DNA from: Penium margaritaceum
Lineage: Eukaryota; Streptophyta; Zygnematophyceae; Desmidiales; Peniaceae
Length of the DNA: 64,000 nucleotides
Assembly (NCBI GenBank): GCA_023375785.1
Contig: SZWC01008545.1
Coordinates: 44,700-108,699, forward strand
Direction of reading: 5' to 3'
Positions 33,325 through 44,529 of this stretch are shown here, one piece after another. The notes beneath the pieces were generated by a model, which was given only the letters and a program-made list of their open reading frames with translations, did no database searches and was not told the DNA's origin. A program made the translations under genes and the position numbers. Position 1 is the stretch's first letter. Each line of letters begins with the position of its first letter.

Positions 33325-33687
33325 TGTGAGGGCGCTTCGGCGGGCAACGTGGTGCGCGCCGCCAACTGAGCGGATGGTTTGGGGTGCTGCACTTCGACTA
33401 ACATAGCGGGAACTACGGTTATCCGAATTGCGCATGGTTTGGTGTGTTGGAGAGCTCATGACTAGTCCTACAAATGTTCAGATCATGTCCATGTCCAAAA
33501 ACGAATGCAAAATCACGTTCTTCCCTTTGCAAACGTGACTGTCTCGCACTTGTCTTCAACTGCCAGAAACATAGCGTGAGGCGACCAAAAAGCTCACGCT
33601 TAGACTCAGAACCACACGTACAAAACATAGCCGTGAGCACAGAAGACCCGTCGGGTCACGTTGGAACCGCACCCCGGTTTTTTGACA
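33325..33687 (+). repeat. C3 5' LTR, right part
   Basis: This continues the LTR exactly after the duplicated octamer and matches 38748-39110, ending tttgaca. Confidence 0.9.
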
Positions 33688-33689
33688 AA

Positions 33690-33705
33690 GGGTTATGGGC
33701 CCACC
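33690..33705 (+). other. C3 primer site, initiator-Met half-tRNA type
   Basis: gggttatgggcccacc, two bases after the LTR, is exactly complementary to 16 bases of the plant initiator-Met tRNA anticodon stem-loop. Drosophila copia and yeast Ty5 are known to prime in this way. Confidence 0.85.
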
Positions 33706-33811
33706 GCCCTGACCGGTCTACAAATCGTTCATGGCTTTCACGGCGGACAGGATTGTCGTAGGGGACGCCATCGCCGTCAAACTCTGAAGTCCCGGAGTTG
33801 AAGACTGCGTA

Positions 33812-36779
33812 ATGGCGCAGAAGGAGACACAGCCCATCCAGAAGTATGCGGACGGTCCTAGCTTTGGGCTATGGACGTGGCACTTCGAGATCCACCTCAC
33901 GCATAAGGGTGTGCTGCAGGTCATGTTGGGAACCGAAGTCCTCGACGAAGCGACAGCGACGGAAGCGCAGAAGGAGGCCTTTGCAAAGAAGATCACAGAG
34001 GCGCTCATGCTGCTGGTGTCCGGGACGGCTGAGTCGCAGTGGGACTACTTCTATGGCTGCAAGCTGGCAGCCGAGGCTTGCCAAAAACTCTGTACCATCC
34101 ATCAATCTAAGTCGCTTGCAAACAAAATCTTCGCAATGAAGCGACTCCTGACAGTGAGAATAGAGGAGGGCGATGATGCCATCACCGCCATGCAGCAGAT
34201 CGAGTCGCTTGCCTCACAGTGCAATGACGTGGGGTGGAAGATCGACATGCAGCTACAGGCGATGGCCCTCCTCATGGCCCTTTCTGATTGTTGGAGCCCT
34301 CTCATCACTGTCTTGGGAGGATGGGCAGAGGACAAGCTCACCTATGGTGCGGTCGTAGATTACATCCACAACGAGGCACAGCGACGGAGCTGTGGAGAGT
34401 CCTCGTCTTCCTCATCGGCCCTCGTCACCAAAACGCGTGGTGGCGGCAGTGGGGGCAAGGGAGGTGGCAGACATGGCAGCGGCAAGAAGGACGCCAAGAA
34501 GGGTGTGTGCCGTAACTGCGGCAAGGAGGGAAACTGGGTCCGTGTGTGCACCGAGGAGGCAAAGGCCGGTGGGAAGGACGCCAAAGGCAAGAGTGCGCTC
34601 CTCAACGACACTCAGAACCACTACCTCAAGAAGGCTAACCGTCGATGCCTTGACTCCGGAGCCGAGGAGCACACCCAGGTCGAGAGGGTCGGATTCATCA
34701 ACTACACCAAGTCCAGCAAGTCCATGGTGGTTGCGAACGACAAATTTGAGCCGGCATCTGGCCAAGGAGATGTGGAGGTGGAGGTGGTGGTTGGTGGGAA
34801 GCGGGTGTTGCGCGTGATCAAGAACGTGCAGCACGTACCTGGCTTGGCTGACATTCTAAGTGTCAGCCGCCTGACTGACAAGGGGTACGAGGTGCTCTTC
34901 AGGAGAAGAGGGGCATTCGTGTGGAAGGATGGTGGCGGCGAGCCCGTGCTAGAGGTTATGTGCGAGGGAGGCCTCTACATCGTGGAGACCAAGGTGATCC
35001 CCGCGACGACAGATTCAGCAGACTCGCAGGAACGCACCGTCAACCTGGCCAAAGGAGGGGGAGCTGATCTGGAGCTCTGGCACCAACGACTGGGGAATTC
35101 CTCACCTGCAGTCGTGAAGGAGATGGCGAAGCACGAGCTGGTACGCGGCCTCGTCATCGATGGTGCGGAAGAGGCGACAGATGCAGCAAAGCACAAAAAG
35201 TATTAGCCTTGTATTTTGGGCAAGGCGCGGCGCAAACCGTTCAACGAGAACGTGAATCACGCCTCAGACCTGCTGGAGGTCGTGCACAGCGACGTGTGCT
35301 GACCATTCAAGACGGCGTCAGAGAGCAGCGCGCGTTACTTCGTCACCTTCATCGATGACTATAGCAGAAAACTCTACGTATACTTCATGAAGCGAAAAGG
35401 CGAGGTCCTAGACCGGCTGAAGGAGTATGTCGCCGCGGCGGAGAGGAAGACTGACCGAAAGGTCAGAGCGCTATGCAACGACAACGGCGGAGAGAACATG
35501 GGTTGTAGCGGGTGGATGAAGCACCAGGGCATAAAATGGCAACAAACTATGCCGTATTCGCCACAGTCAAATGGTGTAGCGGAGCGGGCGAACCAGACGC
35601 TACTAAACATGGTACGGACCATGTTGGTGGATGCGGAATTGCCGCAAAGCTTCTGGGTGGAAGCTGTGCGTACGGCGAGCTACACCATCAACCTCACTCC
35701 TACAGCAGTGCTGAAGGGGAAGAGCGGCTGGAAGACGCCACAAGAGGTTTGGAGTGGGCGCAAGCCAAGTGTGGCAAACCTGAAAGTGTTTGGGTGCAAG
35801 GCGCACGCAATGGTGCAGGCTGCACAGAGGCGCGACAGCAAGCTGGAGCCGCGGGCAAATTCGTATCTCTTCCTTGGCTATGAGAGCGTGCATAAGGCAT
35901 ACAGGCTCTACGACATGCGCAAGGGGGAGGTAATCCGCAGCAGAGACGTCGAGTTTGATGAGCAGCAGAGCTACATCAGCAGCAACGATGTGGGCGTGGC
36001 GGACTCCCCAAAGACGGGGGAGTGGTTCCAGCTCCTTGACTACGAGAAGGAGCCGGCGGACGCCGAAGTTGAGGATGCGGCATCAGAGCGCGAAGGTGCA
36101 CCAGCGGTGGCAGCCGACGCGGAGGACTCCGATGACGATCAAGCTAATGAGGAGATCCACCTGAAGGATCTGGCAAATGAGGCACCAAGGGTGCCAAGGC
36201 GCGCAATCCCGGCAGAGTGTNAGCTACATCAGCAGCAACGATGTGGGCGTGGCGGACTCCCCAAAGACGGGGGAGTGGTTCCAGCTCCTTGACTACGAGA
36301 AGGAGCCGGCGGACGCCGAAGTTGAGGATGCGGCATCAGAGCGCGAAGGTGCACCAGCGGTGGCAGCCGACGCGGAGGACTCCGATGACGATCAAGCTAA
36401 TGAGGAGATCCACCTGAAGGATCTGGCAAATGAGGCACCAAGGGTGCCAAGGCGCGCAATCCCGGCAGAGTGTGTAACGGGCGTCGGTGAAAAATCCACT
36501 GGACGCGCCGTCCGTCCGGGTGATGTTTCGCCAGAGCGGGAGAGATCCTCGGGGAGCCGTCCGGTCGATGATGAACTGGAGCGTGTAGACTCGGAGGGAT
36601 CGCAGCAGAGCGACGATGCCCCACCAAAACTGCCGCGCCGCAGCGGGAGGCAACGGAAAGCGGGGAAGCGCTTTGACGCAAGCACCGGTCGATGGATCGG
36701 CATGACGCGGTGCATGCTGGCTACATCAACGGAGCCGACTACTGTACAAGAGGCTCTTGCACGGCCCGAAGGGGATTAG
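33812..36779 (+). pseudogene. C3 gag, protease and integrase
   Basis: A single frame from ATG 33812. Gag (capsid) covers about codons 1-215, followed by a basic Gly/Lys-rich stretch and a zinc knuckle Cys-Arg-Asn-Cys-Gly-Lys-Glu-Gly-Asn-x4-Cys (about 34507-34550), where the usual His reads Asn. Protease follows with Asp-Ser-Gly-Ala (about 34652). Then come the pre-integrase block Leu-Trp-His-Gln-Arg-Leu-Gly (about 35072) and integrase with Ser-Asp-Val-Cys, Cys-Asn-Asp-Asn-Gly-Gly-Glu and Ser-Pro-Gln-Ser-Asn-Gly-Val-Ala-Glu-Arg (35288-35590). Nonsense codons lie at 35204 (TAG), 35300 (TGA) and 36777 (TAG). The apparent frameshift at 36221 comes from the assembly duplication: removing 253 bases restores the frame exactly. 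Confidence 0.9.
35969..36473 (+). other. Assembly artefact: 252-bp duplication around one N
   Basis: 35969-36220 and 36222-36473 are identical over 252 bases and separated by a single N at 36221. The pattern is that of two contig ends that overlap but were joined instead of merged. The copia frame is continuous if one copy and the N are removed. Confidence 0.93.
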
Positions 36780-38247
36780 TGGGACGTAGCCATCAAATCG
36801 GAGCTGGCGTCCATCACGGAAAACGATACGCGGGAGCTGGTTGACAGACCGAAAGATGCCAAGGTCATCGGCTCAAAGTGGGTCTTTAAGACCAAGTTCA
36901 CAAAGGAAGGTGTGGTTGACAAGTACAAGGCGCGGCTGGCGTGCGATCCTTGCGGTGGCGGCCGCAAAGGACATGGAGCTCCACCGAATGGATATAAAGA
37001 CGGCCTTCCTCAACGGCATCATAGACAAAGATCTCTACATAGAGGTACCAGAGGGGGTGGAGCTGCCGGAGGGCAAGGTTTGCAAGCTACAGAAGTCCTT
37101 GTACGGGCTAAAACAATCACCCAGATGTTGGTACCAACAAATGGACAACTTCATGGCACAACTCGATTTCAAGCGCTATGAATCGGATCACAGCGTGTAC
37201 GTGCGGCGCGACAAACAGCTCCATCAGATCGTCGCACTCTACGTGGATGGCCTGATTTTGTGCTCGACAGATCTACCGAACCTACAGCGGCTGAAAGAGC
37301 AGCTAAGCAGCAGATTCCAGATGGCGGACATGGGGGAGCTGGAGTACTACCTCGGGATGAGCATCACGCGGAACCGGAGGACGCGCACGCTTGAGCTGGG
37401 GCAGGCCAAATACGTGGGCGAGGTGCTGAAGCAGAACAACATGGAGGACTGCAAACCAGTTGGCAGTCCGGTCTCCACGACCTGTGAACTGAGTGCGGAA
37501 ATGGTGCCGCAGATAAAAGAAGAGCGGGAGGATATGGCAGGGGTGCCCTACCAATCGGCGGTGGACAGCCTCATGTACGCCATGGTGACAACTCGACCGG
37601 ACCTGGCCTACGCGGTGGGCCAAGTGAGCAGGTACGTGGCTGATCTAGGGCCACTACACTGGCAGGCGGTCAAGCGCATCCTCCGCTACCAGCAGGCGAC
37701 GCGGCATGCGCACTTGAGGTTCAACGGCAAGGGGCGAGCAGACCCTTTGCGTCTGGTCTGCTACACGGATGCAGACTACGCTGGTGATGTGGACAAGCGG
37801 AAGTCCACATCCGGCTACGTGTTCTTCCTCGCTGGTGTAGCGGTCTCATGGTGCAGTAGGAAGCAAGAGTACGTCGCCACCTCCACAGTGGAAGCAGAGT
37901 ACATCGCGCTGGCCGAGGCGGTCAAGGAGGCGGTGTGGCTCCGCAGGTTGCTGGGGGAGCTGGGCGTGCCGCAGCAGGAGCCTACGGTGCAAGAGGACAA
38001 CACTGGCTCCATCTCGCTGACCAACAACCCGACGCAGGACAGGAGGATGAAGCACATTGATGTGCGTTATCATTACGCATGGGACATGGTTGAAAAGGGG
38101 CAGGTGGTGCTGCAGCACTACAGCACGCACAACATGCTTGTGGATTGCTTGACCAAAGCGCAACCCGTGGACCGGCACGCATTGAGCGTGGCCGGACTTG
38201 GGATGACCAGCTATGATGGGCTGGAGGGTGCAGCGGATGATGAGTGA
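36780..38247 (+). pseudogene. C3 reverse transcriptase and RNase H
   Basis: The frame from integrase continues through Trp-Asp-Val-Ala-Ile-Lys-Ser-Glu-Leu and Gly-Ser-Lys-Trp-Val-Phe-Lys to Lys-Ala-Arg-Leu-Ala (36936-36950). There a deletion of roughly 80 bases has removed the Gly-Phe-x-Gln...Phe-Ala-Pro-Val block and shifted the frame. RT resumes at Ile-Leu-Ala-Val-Ala-Ala-Ala (about 36950) with Arg-Met-Asp-Ile-Lys-Thr-Ala-Phe-Leu-Asn-Gly, Tyr-Gly-Leu-Lys-Gln-Ser-Pro and Tyr-Val-Asp-Gly (about 37242-37253), where the second catalytic Asp is Gly. RNase H follows (Thr-Asp-Ala-Asp-Tyr-Ala-Gly-Asp, then Val-Glu-Ala-Glu-Tyr-Ile-Ala-Leu) and runs to the stop at 38245-38247. The enzyme is inactive by both lesions. 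Confidence 0.9.
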
Positions 38248-38278
38248 GAGCAGGCAGGAGCAGCGGGCATGGCAGGTG

Positions 38279-38290
38279 TGAGGGGGAGAA
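38279..38290 (+). other. C3 polypurine tract
   Basis: tgagggggagaa directly precedes the 3' LTR start and is the expected primer for plus-strand synthesis. Confidence 0.75.
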
Positions 38291-39110
38291 TGTTGAAGAT
38301 TTTCCCCTCTGCATGCCCAAGTGCGGCGCCGGGAGGCGCCGACGAGCCGCCGGGTGTGCGCGGCGGCTCTGCGAGTCGGCCGCGGTTCGACTGGAGGTGG
38401 ATAGTCCACCTGATCGAGTAACAAAATTCCATCCGGAGATTTTGCTCCGGAATGACTGCCGAGGCGTCCGGTGAATGATCCGCCGGATGCCAGTAGTATA
38501 GTTTGTTACTGAGGGACTTAGCCAAATCTCCGGCTCGGTGTCCGAAACTCAGAAGTACGTTTTGTTACTCGGGGACTTCGTCAAAATTCTGACTGCAAGT
38601 CCGCGAACAGGTTTCCACCCACATCAATCTCCATCACCAAACTCGATGATTAACTCATCGAAACAGACCCCAAAGGCACAAGGGGCACCGCCACTACGTG
38701 TAGGGTGATCTGCGCCTCCGGAATGGCGTTTTGATGGGTCCTTGATGTGTGAGGGCGCTTCGGCGGGCGACGTGGTGCGCGCCGCCAACTGAGCGGCTGG
38801 TTTGGGGTGCTACGCTTCGACTAACATAGCGGGAGCTACGGCTATCCGAATTGCGCACGGTTTGGTGTGTTGGAGAGCTCATGACTGGCCATACAAATGT
38901 TCAGATCATGTCCATGTCCAAAAACTAATGCAAAATTGCGTTCTTCCCTTCGTAAAAATGACTGTCTCGCACTTGTCTTCAACTGCCAGAAACAAAGCGT
39001 GAGACGACCAGAAAGTTCACGCTTAGACTCAGAACCACACGCACAAAACATACCCGTGAGCACAGAAGACCCGTCGGGTCACGTTGGAACTGCACCCTAG
39101 TTTTTTGACA
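38291..39110 (+). repeat. C3 3' LTR
   Basis: 820 bp, tgttgaagatt to tttgaca. It lacks about 160 bp present in the 5' LTR and in the solo LTR at 55219; the junction is at 38351/38352. The hAT target octamer ccttgatg is uninterrupted here at about 38740. Confidence 0.9.
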
Positions 39111-40732
39111 AACAGTACTTCACGTATCAAAGTTCCTTGGCAGCATTACGACGCAGATAGGGGTGAATGGACAGGCTTCAACTATATGTTCCTGGTTCAA
39201 GAGAAGCCAAGGTCTGGCGCAGAGGCACTCACACGGCCTAACAAAGCAAGTGGGGTGAAGCAATTTGTAATGAACTCAACTCCATTGAGGAGAATGGGAC
39301 ATGGGTGCTGGTGGACAGACCTGCCGGTGCTCACGTTGTGGGATCCAAGTGGGTGCTGAAATTAAAAAGGAAACAGGATGGCAAGATAGACAAGTACAAG
39401 GCACGGGTGGTAGCAAAGGGGTTCTCTCAACGGCCTTGCATGGAGTACAATGAGACCTTTGCTTTGGTTGTGACGTTTGTATCCATCCAGTCAATGCTCG
39501 CTATTGCTTCTGCAGAAAACATGGAGGTCCACCAGATGGATGTCAAGACAACCTTTCTTTATGGAACATTTGACAAGGAGGTACTGATGGAGGTTCCGGT
39601 GGGGGTTGATGCTCTCGAGGGCAAGGTGTGTAGATTGGTGAAGGCACTCTATGGGCTAAAACAAGCGCCAAATCTTTTGTACGAGGAAATGGATACATTC
39701 ATGGCCAAGGAGTGCTTCATGCACTGCGATAATGACCCTCGCATGTATGTGCATGAGAGGGACAAATGGACTATGTTGGTCGCCTTGTACGTCGATGACC
39801 TGATTCTATGCTCTTCTTCAACGCAACTGCTAGATGATCTCAAGGGGCAGCTGAGTAGCAGATTCAAAATGAAGGACATGGGTCCTCTTGACTTCTATCT
39901 TGGAATTGCCATCAAGTGTGACAGAGCAGCAGGTACCATCAGCCTGAACCAGACAACTTACATTAACTCCATCGTCAAACCATACGACATGCTAGATCGC
40001 AAGCCTGCCAGCACACCCATGAGCTCAGAGTGTAAGCTCTCCTCCTCCATGTCCCCATCCAATGAAGCAGAGAAAACTGACATGCTGCACATCCCATATC
40101 AGTCGGTAGTGGGCAGTCTCATGTATGCCATGGCCACCACCCGGCCAGATATAGCCCATGCTGTTGGGCAGGTGAGCCGGTTTGTGGCCAATCCACGTCC
40201 CCTTCACTGGCAAGTTGTGAAGTACATCATGCGCTACCTTCTGGGGATGTGACACGTGGGGCTCCGGTTTGGAGGCATCATAGGATCCGCGTCACTCCCA
40301 CTCATGTGCTACACCGATGCTGATTGGGGAGGGAATATCGATGATAAAAAATCTAGCTCCGGCTTCGTGTGTATGTTGAATAGAGGTACAGTCAGTTGGG
40401 CAAGTCGCAAGCAGGAATGTGTCTCTCTTCTAACAACTGAAGCTGAGTACATCACCTTGGCTGAGGTGTGTAAAGAGATATAGTGGTTATGAAGCTTGTT
40501 ATCTGAGGTGAAGGCACCACAGGCAATGATGACTGTCTTCAAGATTGACAACAATAGCGGGATTGACATGTCCAAGAACCCCGTCCTATCTAGGCACACA
40601 AAGCATAGTGAGATCTGCTACCACTATGCTTGGGACTTGGTCTACAAGCAGACAATGGAGCTCGAGTATGTTGGTACCAAGCTGAACCGGGCTGACATGC
40701 TTACAAAGCCACTGGACAAGGATCTCCACTAG
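39111..40732 (+). pseudogene. C2 reverse transcriptase and RNase H
   Basis: This is the C-terminal half of the C2 polyprotein, separated from its integrase by 11 kb of nested insertions. From about 39260: Ser-Ile-Glu-Glu-Asn-Gly-Thr-Trp, Gly-Ser-Lys-Trp-Val-Leu-Lys, Tyr-Lys-Ala-Arg-Val-Val-Ala-Lys-Gly-Phe-Ser-Gln, Gln-Met-Asp-Val-Lys-Thr, Tyr-Gly-Leu-Lys-Gln-Ala-Pro, an intact Tyr-Val-Asp-Asp-Leu-Ile-Leu (about 39790-39810), Phe-Tyr-Leu-Gly-Ile and Thr-Arg-Pro-Asp-Ile-Ala. RNase H has Thr-Asp-Ala-Asp-Trp-Gly-Gly and Thr-Glu-Ala-Glu-Tyr-Ile and ends at 40732. Within 39305-40732 the frame never shifts; it is broken only by TGA 40250, TAG 40481 and TGA 40490. Confidence 0.9.
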
Positions 40733-40815
40733 GCGGGCAGGCAAGGTATCAGCATGGTGAATGCAAGTGATGACGAATGATGATGGTCACTGACGCAAGG
40801 TGAAAGAGAGATATT

Positions 40816-41473
40816 TGTCGAATGTTTTTGCCCCTTGTTTAGTGTTCTAGGATGGATCAGGAATGCTTTGCCCCTTGTAGAGGTATGACCCCTGGATGCA
40901 TTGTGGTGTGAATCAACTATGATCCGTCTCATGTGAGATATGACCTGTGAGTACACCATGTAGGTGAGTGGTTAACTTAGCCATTTTGTTTATTTGGCCA
41001 AGTGAGAGGTCATGAGTTCGACCATGGCCCCCATGCACATCTTTTTTGTTATGGAAGCTTCCAAGAAAGAAAGTCCATAGCTTCTTGGAAGCTACATTTT
41101 TGGTCTGTCACCTTGAAACTATGATGCTGATGTGTCAAGCCCACAACGCAAATCTATTGGTGATGTGATGGGTCAAGCCACTCCCTAGGAATGTGGTTTT
41201 GATTTCTAGGACTGGAAAGACAGCTATAAAAGGACTTGTTGTGCATGCTGATCAATCAACCCTTGCTTGATGCTCTATTGCGTATTGATGACTTGAGCTC
41301 TTCTTGAGATGTTATGCTAAGGCATTAGTACTATTGAAGGTGAAGTGTATGCCTGATTAAGTTTGGGATGCATGACACATGTCAACAAAGGAAGGAGGTG
41401 TAAAATCCATTGTGAGCTTTTTTTTTCGGTTTCGCGGCTCCTCCGCCAGAGGTGTTTAGCTTAGTAGCTAACA
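40816..41473 (+). repeat. C2 3' LTR
   Basis: 658 bp, tgtcgaatg to tagctaaca, diverged from the 5' LTR by many substitutions but colinear. Confidence 0.88.
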
Positions 41474-41478
41474 GTGCG

Positions 41479-42160
41479 CTCATCTGCAATGACCCCCTCC
41501 AGGGTGGCAGTAATTCTTGCTAGCTCTTACATGTCGGTGCAAGTGACAGAGAAAAATAATTTTTCTCCTGTCCTAGTGGGAGTGGAATATTACAAATATG
41601 GCCAAATATGAGGAATAACTTCTGAGAAAAAAATGACACCATTCTCCCTGCCCCTTTGAGCATGGGAAATACGATAGGCCGGTTAAGCCAATGAAAATCC
41701 CCCTCCTACTGGCAGTGTGGAAGGCTCTCAAAGAGAGTGGAAACCAAAAAAACCAAACCAAAGTGCTATATTTGATGTCATTATAATTGATGACACTGCT
41801 ATTACCACTACTACAGCGGTGGTGGTTGGTTCAGGTGAGGTGAGATGGAGGAGGACTGCTAAGTACGGGGAGAACTATGAAGGTTATCGGCATCAGGATC
41901 AAACTGCATTTCTCAAGGAGTTGAAACATTGGACACAACTATTGTCTCAACCAAATCATTGGCCAAGTCACTGATGATTTCAGCAAGGGAAATGTTGATA
42001 TCAAAAGCTTGCTGATGTCAGTAGGGAGTGAGATGCTAGAGCTGCCCCCTTGGATGCTCATCGGGTGTCACAAGTACTCCGTAGTCTATGCTCCCCTTGT
42101 TTACTCCCTTTGTCTCCTTTGGCCCACACAATAGCTACATGTACATCCCCCGTAGCTTCC
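41479..42160. other. Unassigned DNA
   Basis: Host-side flank of C2. The first ~30 bases resemble 25363-25395 upstream of C2. No gene is recognised. Confidence 0.3.
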
Positions 42161-43000
42161 GCGGGACACGAGACGGTGGGGTCAACACCAACGGGTGTGG
42201 CCCTTGCTGAGGCTGCAGTAGCAACTATTGCTATTGTGGCACCTGCACCTATGGCCATCGCTAACAGCACGACCATGTCTGCCAACTCAGCTGTGTCTGC
42301 TGACACGGCTACGTCTACTAATGCAGCTGCTCCTGTAGATGCCAAAATGACTACTGCTGCTGTGCGGCTTCTGTGCTGCCATGGATGGCAGTGTTTGGCT
42401 GCTGCATGGCTGCTAATATTGTGCAACTGCTGTTTCCGCAAGGCTGCTGCTTCTGTGAGGCTGCTGCTGGTGCTCGCCATGGCTGCTGTAGATTTTGTGT
42501 GCGGTTGCAACTACTATCAGGTATGAATACTACTGCTATTGCTGTGTGTGGCGGATGTTGCTATTGCTCCCAGCTGCTGCTGCAGCTCCCTTTGGCCACT
42601 GTGGTTGTTGTTGTTGTTGTTGTTGTTGCTGCTACTTGTGGCTATTGTGACCAATGCAGCTGCTGTAGTTATTGCTGCTGTTGCTACCCCTGCTGCTACA
42701 AAGGCTTCTTCTACCACTACTATTGCAGTTGCTCTCCAGCTGTGACTGATGTCCCTACCATGGCTGCTATTGAACTGGTACCGTGGATAGCAGTCTTTGG
42801 CTACCGCATGCACCGCAACAGCACACTCCCGCTGTGTGGTGATGATTGCTCGCGCTGTCGATGTCGCTGCTCCTTTGCTGCAGCTGCTGACTGTTGGAGG
42901 TTGCTATAAAATTGTGAGTCCTTCAGGACCTCAGCAGCAACTATGAATCTCACTGCTACTGCCATTGCTGTGTCTCTGCGGCATAGTTCAGCAATGAATT
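42161..43000. repeat. Low-complexity GCT/GTT-rich region
   Basis: Imperfect trinucleotides (gctgct, tgttgt) dominate, with a pure (gtt)n run near 42604-42630. Frames on both strands encode only Ala/Cys/Leu or Ser/Thr/Ala runs. Two blocks around 42378-42430 and 42758-42820 resemble each other (ccatgg-tg, ggcagt-tttggct), suggesting an old duplication of about 390 bp. Confidence 0.6.
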
Positions 43001-44423
43001 CCTTGCTACTCTGATGCGCACATAATATGCGTGAAAGCTTTCTAGTCCTGCTGTCCTATGTAAGAAACACTGTCTCAACAGGGCTGACACGATAGCAGTA
43101 ACGCAGGCACACAAAATAGAATATATTCAGCTAGGAAAGACACACTGCAGTTTTGGAGAATACAATTGAAAAGAGAAATAGCTACCGACAAGAACGTTGC
43201 CTTCATAGCTGTTGTGACACATGGCAGGTGAGTCACCGGACAGGCTCAGTCTTCCTAGAAAAAACTTGAGAACCACTGTTTTGGGTATGTTTCTATGCAC
43301 ACGTGTCAGAATGAGATGCTGCCTAAACCTAGAGCTGAAAAAATCCAAGCTGGATGTAACAGACTCACACATGCTAGGATCTCGCACCAGGCTAGACGTC
43401 TGATATGCACAAGCATGCAAAAGGGACCAACGGCCAGTTTACCACGAATAAATTAGTTACCTCCAATGAGAAACCAGTGCCCTGACAAGCTACATACGTA
43501 TAGTGCCAGCAAGACAGGAGCTATTGGGACAAACCCAGGGTCCGGGAGGTCAGCTGAGGAGATCGCCGGAACATCACTATGTCAGCTTAGGCTAATTCAT
43601 CGTCTCCGATATGCGTGGGTATGGACACGGCTGAATTTCCATACTTAGCTATACACAAAAATGGATAGGGAAGATCATCAAACCAACAGGCCGTGCATAT
43701 GTGCAATAGAGAACAGTGCACAAACATCGTGCTTGAAATCCAAGTGGTTGGGTTGTGATCCCTCTGGGAGTAGAAAAAGTTGCATCCTCTACTTGACACA
43801 GAGGATGCAACTTCCAGGATTAAGCTTCGTCAATGGGCATCTGTTAGTGTAATGTTGCCCATGGTTGACACACAGTGACCTCTAGATTGGCTACCCTCTC
43901 ATCTTGAAGACAGAAATATGCGCTGTCAAGCTGGCATGCCAACCGGGAGGAGGATATATGAGGGAAGTAGCATGAGAGCACATGAACAAGACATGCATTC
44001 ACCCAATAGGCATGACCCAGACATCTCCATTCCTTTTCTTTTTGATTGGCACAACATGCCTCTGCATATTTGCAATTGTACACGATGAGATATCGGCTTC
44101 TCAGGTGTACTTGATTCAAATGTGTAACTAGAAGTTAGCCAGATGGTCCCGTTGTTGTGGAGCTGATGCAGAGTTTTTGTAGATAACCATCGCATTGTAT
44201 CAGGTTGAATGCTGGCCTAGAAAATTGCCCAGTGGGTGGCTCAAGTCCACCCCACCATTTGCGATCTTGCTCTTTGCTCGGTGGTAGCTGGTCAGCTTGT
44301 CTTCCCCATCCATGCCATTCCCAACCAGCGTACAAATATTGCACTTGGTATACCATGCATGCCCCCTAAACCCCTCTCATGTGAGTCCCGACCATCTGGC
44401 ACCCTTGCATTGTATGCGAATCT
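43001..44423. other. Unassigned DNA
   Basis: Short frames only; no domain, repeat or RNA gene recognised. Confidence 0.3.
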
Positions 44424-44470
44424 TAGGTAACTGCTCCCCCCCCCCCCTACTACCCCCTCCCTCCCCTCTC
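44424..44470. repeat. Poly-C/pyrimidine run
   Basis: A poly-C run and short CT-rich sequence mark the left border of the satellite-like region. Confidence 0.7.
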
Positions 44471-44529
44471 CTCCTATAAGGCAGCGACAGCTCTTGCTTC
44501 CGTACCCCTCCTACGGATTCTGTGCTCTC

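Larger units (their letters stand above)
28097..39110 (+). mobile_element. Ty1/copia element C3 inserted in C2
   Basis: The 5' LTR starts tgttgaagatt at 28097 and ends tttgaca at 33687, interrupted by a hAT element; the 3' LTR is 38291-39110. Flanking pentamers aaaag (28092-28096) and aacag (39111-39115) agree at 4 of 5 positions. Element C2 coding sequence lies on both sides. Internal order is primer site, gag, protease, integrase, RT, RNase H, polypurine tract. Confidence 0.88.
25518..41473 (+). mobile_element. Ty1/copia element C2, interrupted by nested elements
   Basis: The two LTRs (25518-26174 and 40816-41473) are 657 and 658 bp and clearly homologous. Flanking pentamers gtgtg (25513-25517) and gtgcg (41474-41478) fit a 5-bp target duplication with one change. 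Gag and integrase lie at 26495-28091 and RT/RNase H at 39111-40732, with element C3 between them. Without C3 the element is about 4.9 kb, the usual size for copia. Confidence 0.88.

Noticed and set aside
33112-33459. Minus-strand frames across the hAT end and C3 LTR
   Set aside because: Span an element boundary and contain no motif.
35969-36473. Biological tandem duplication in C3 integrase linker
   Set aside because: Perfect identity of both copies, the single N between them and frame restoration on removal point to an assembly join.
42050-42909. Long overlapping frames rich in Ala, Cys and Leu
   Set aside because: Produced by imperfect GCT/GTT repeats; all frames are open in places and none has a domain.
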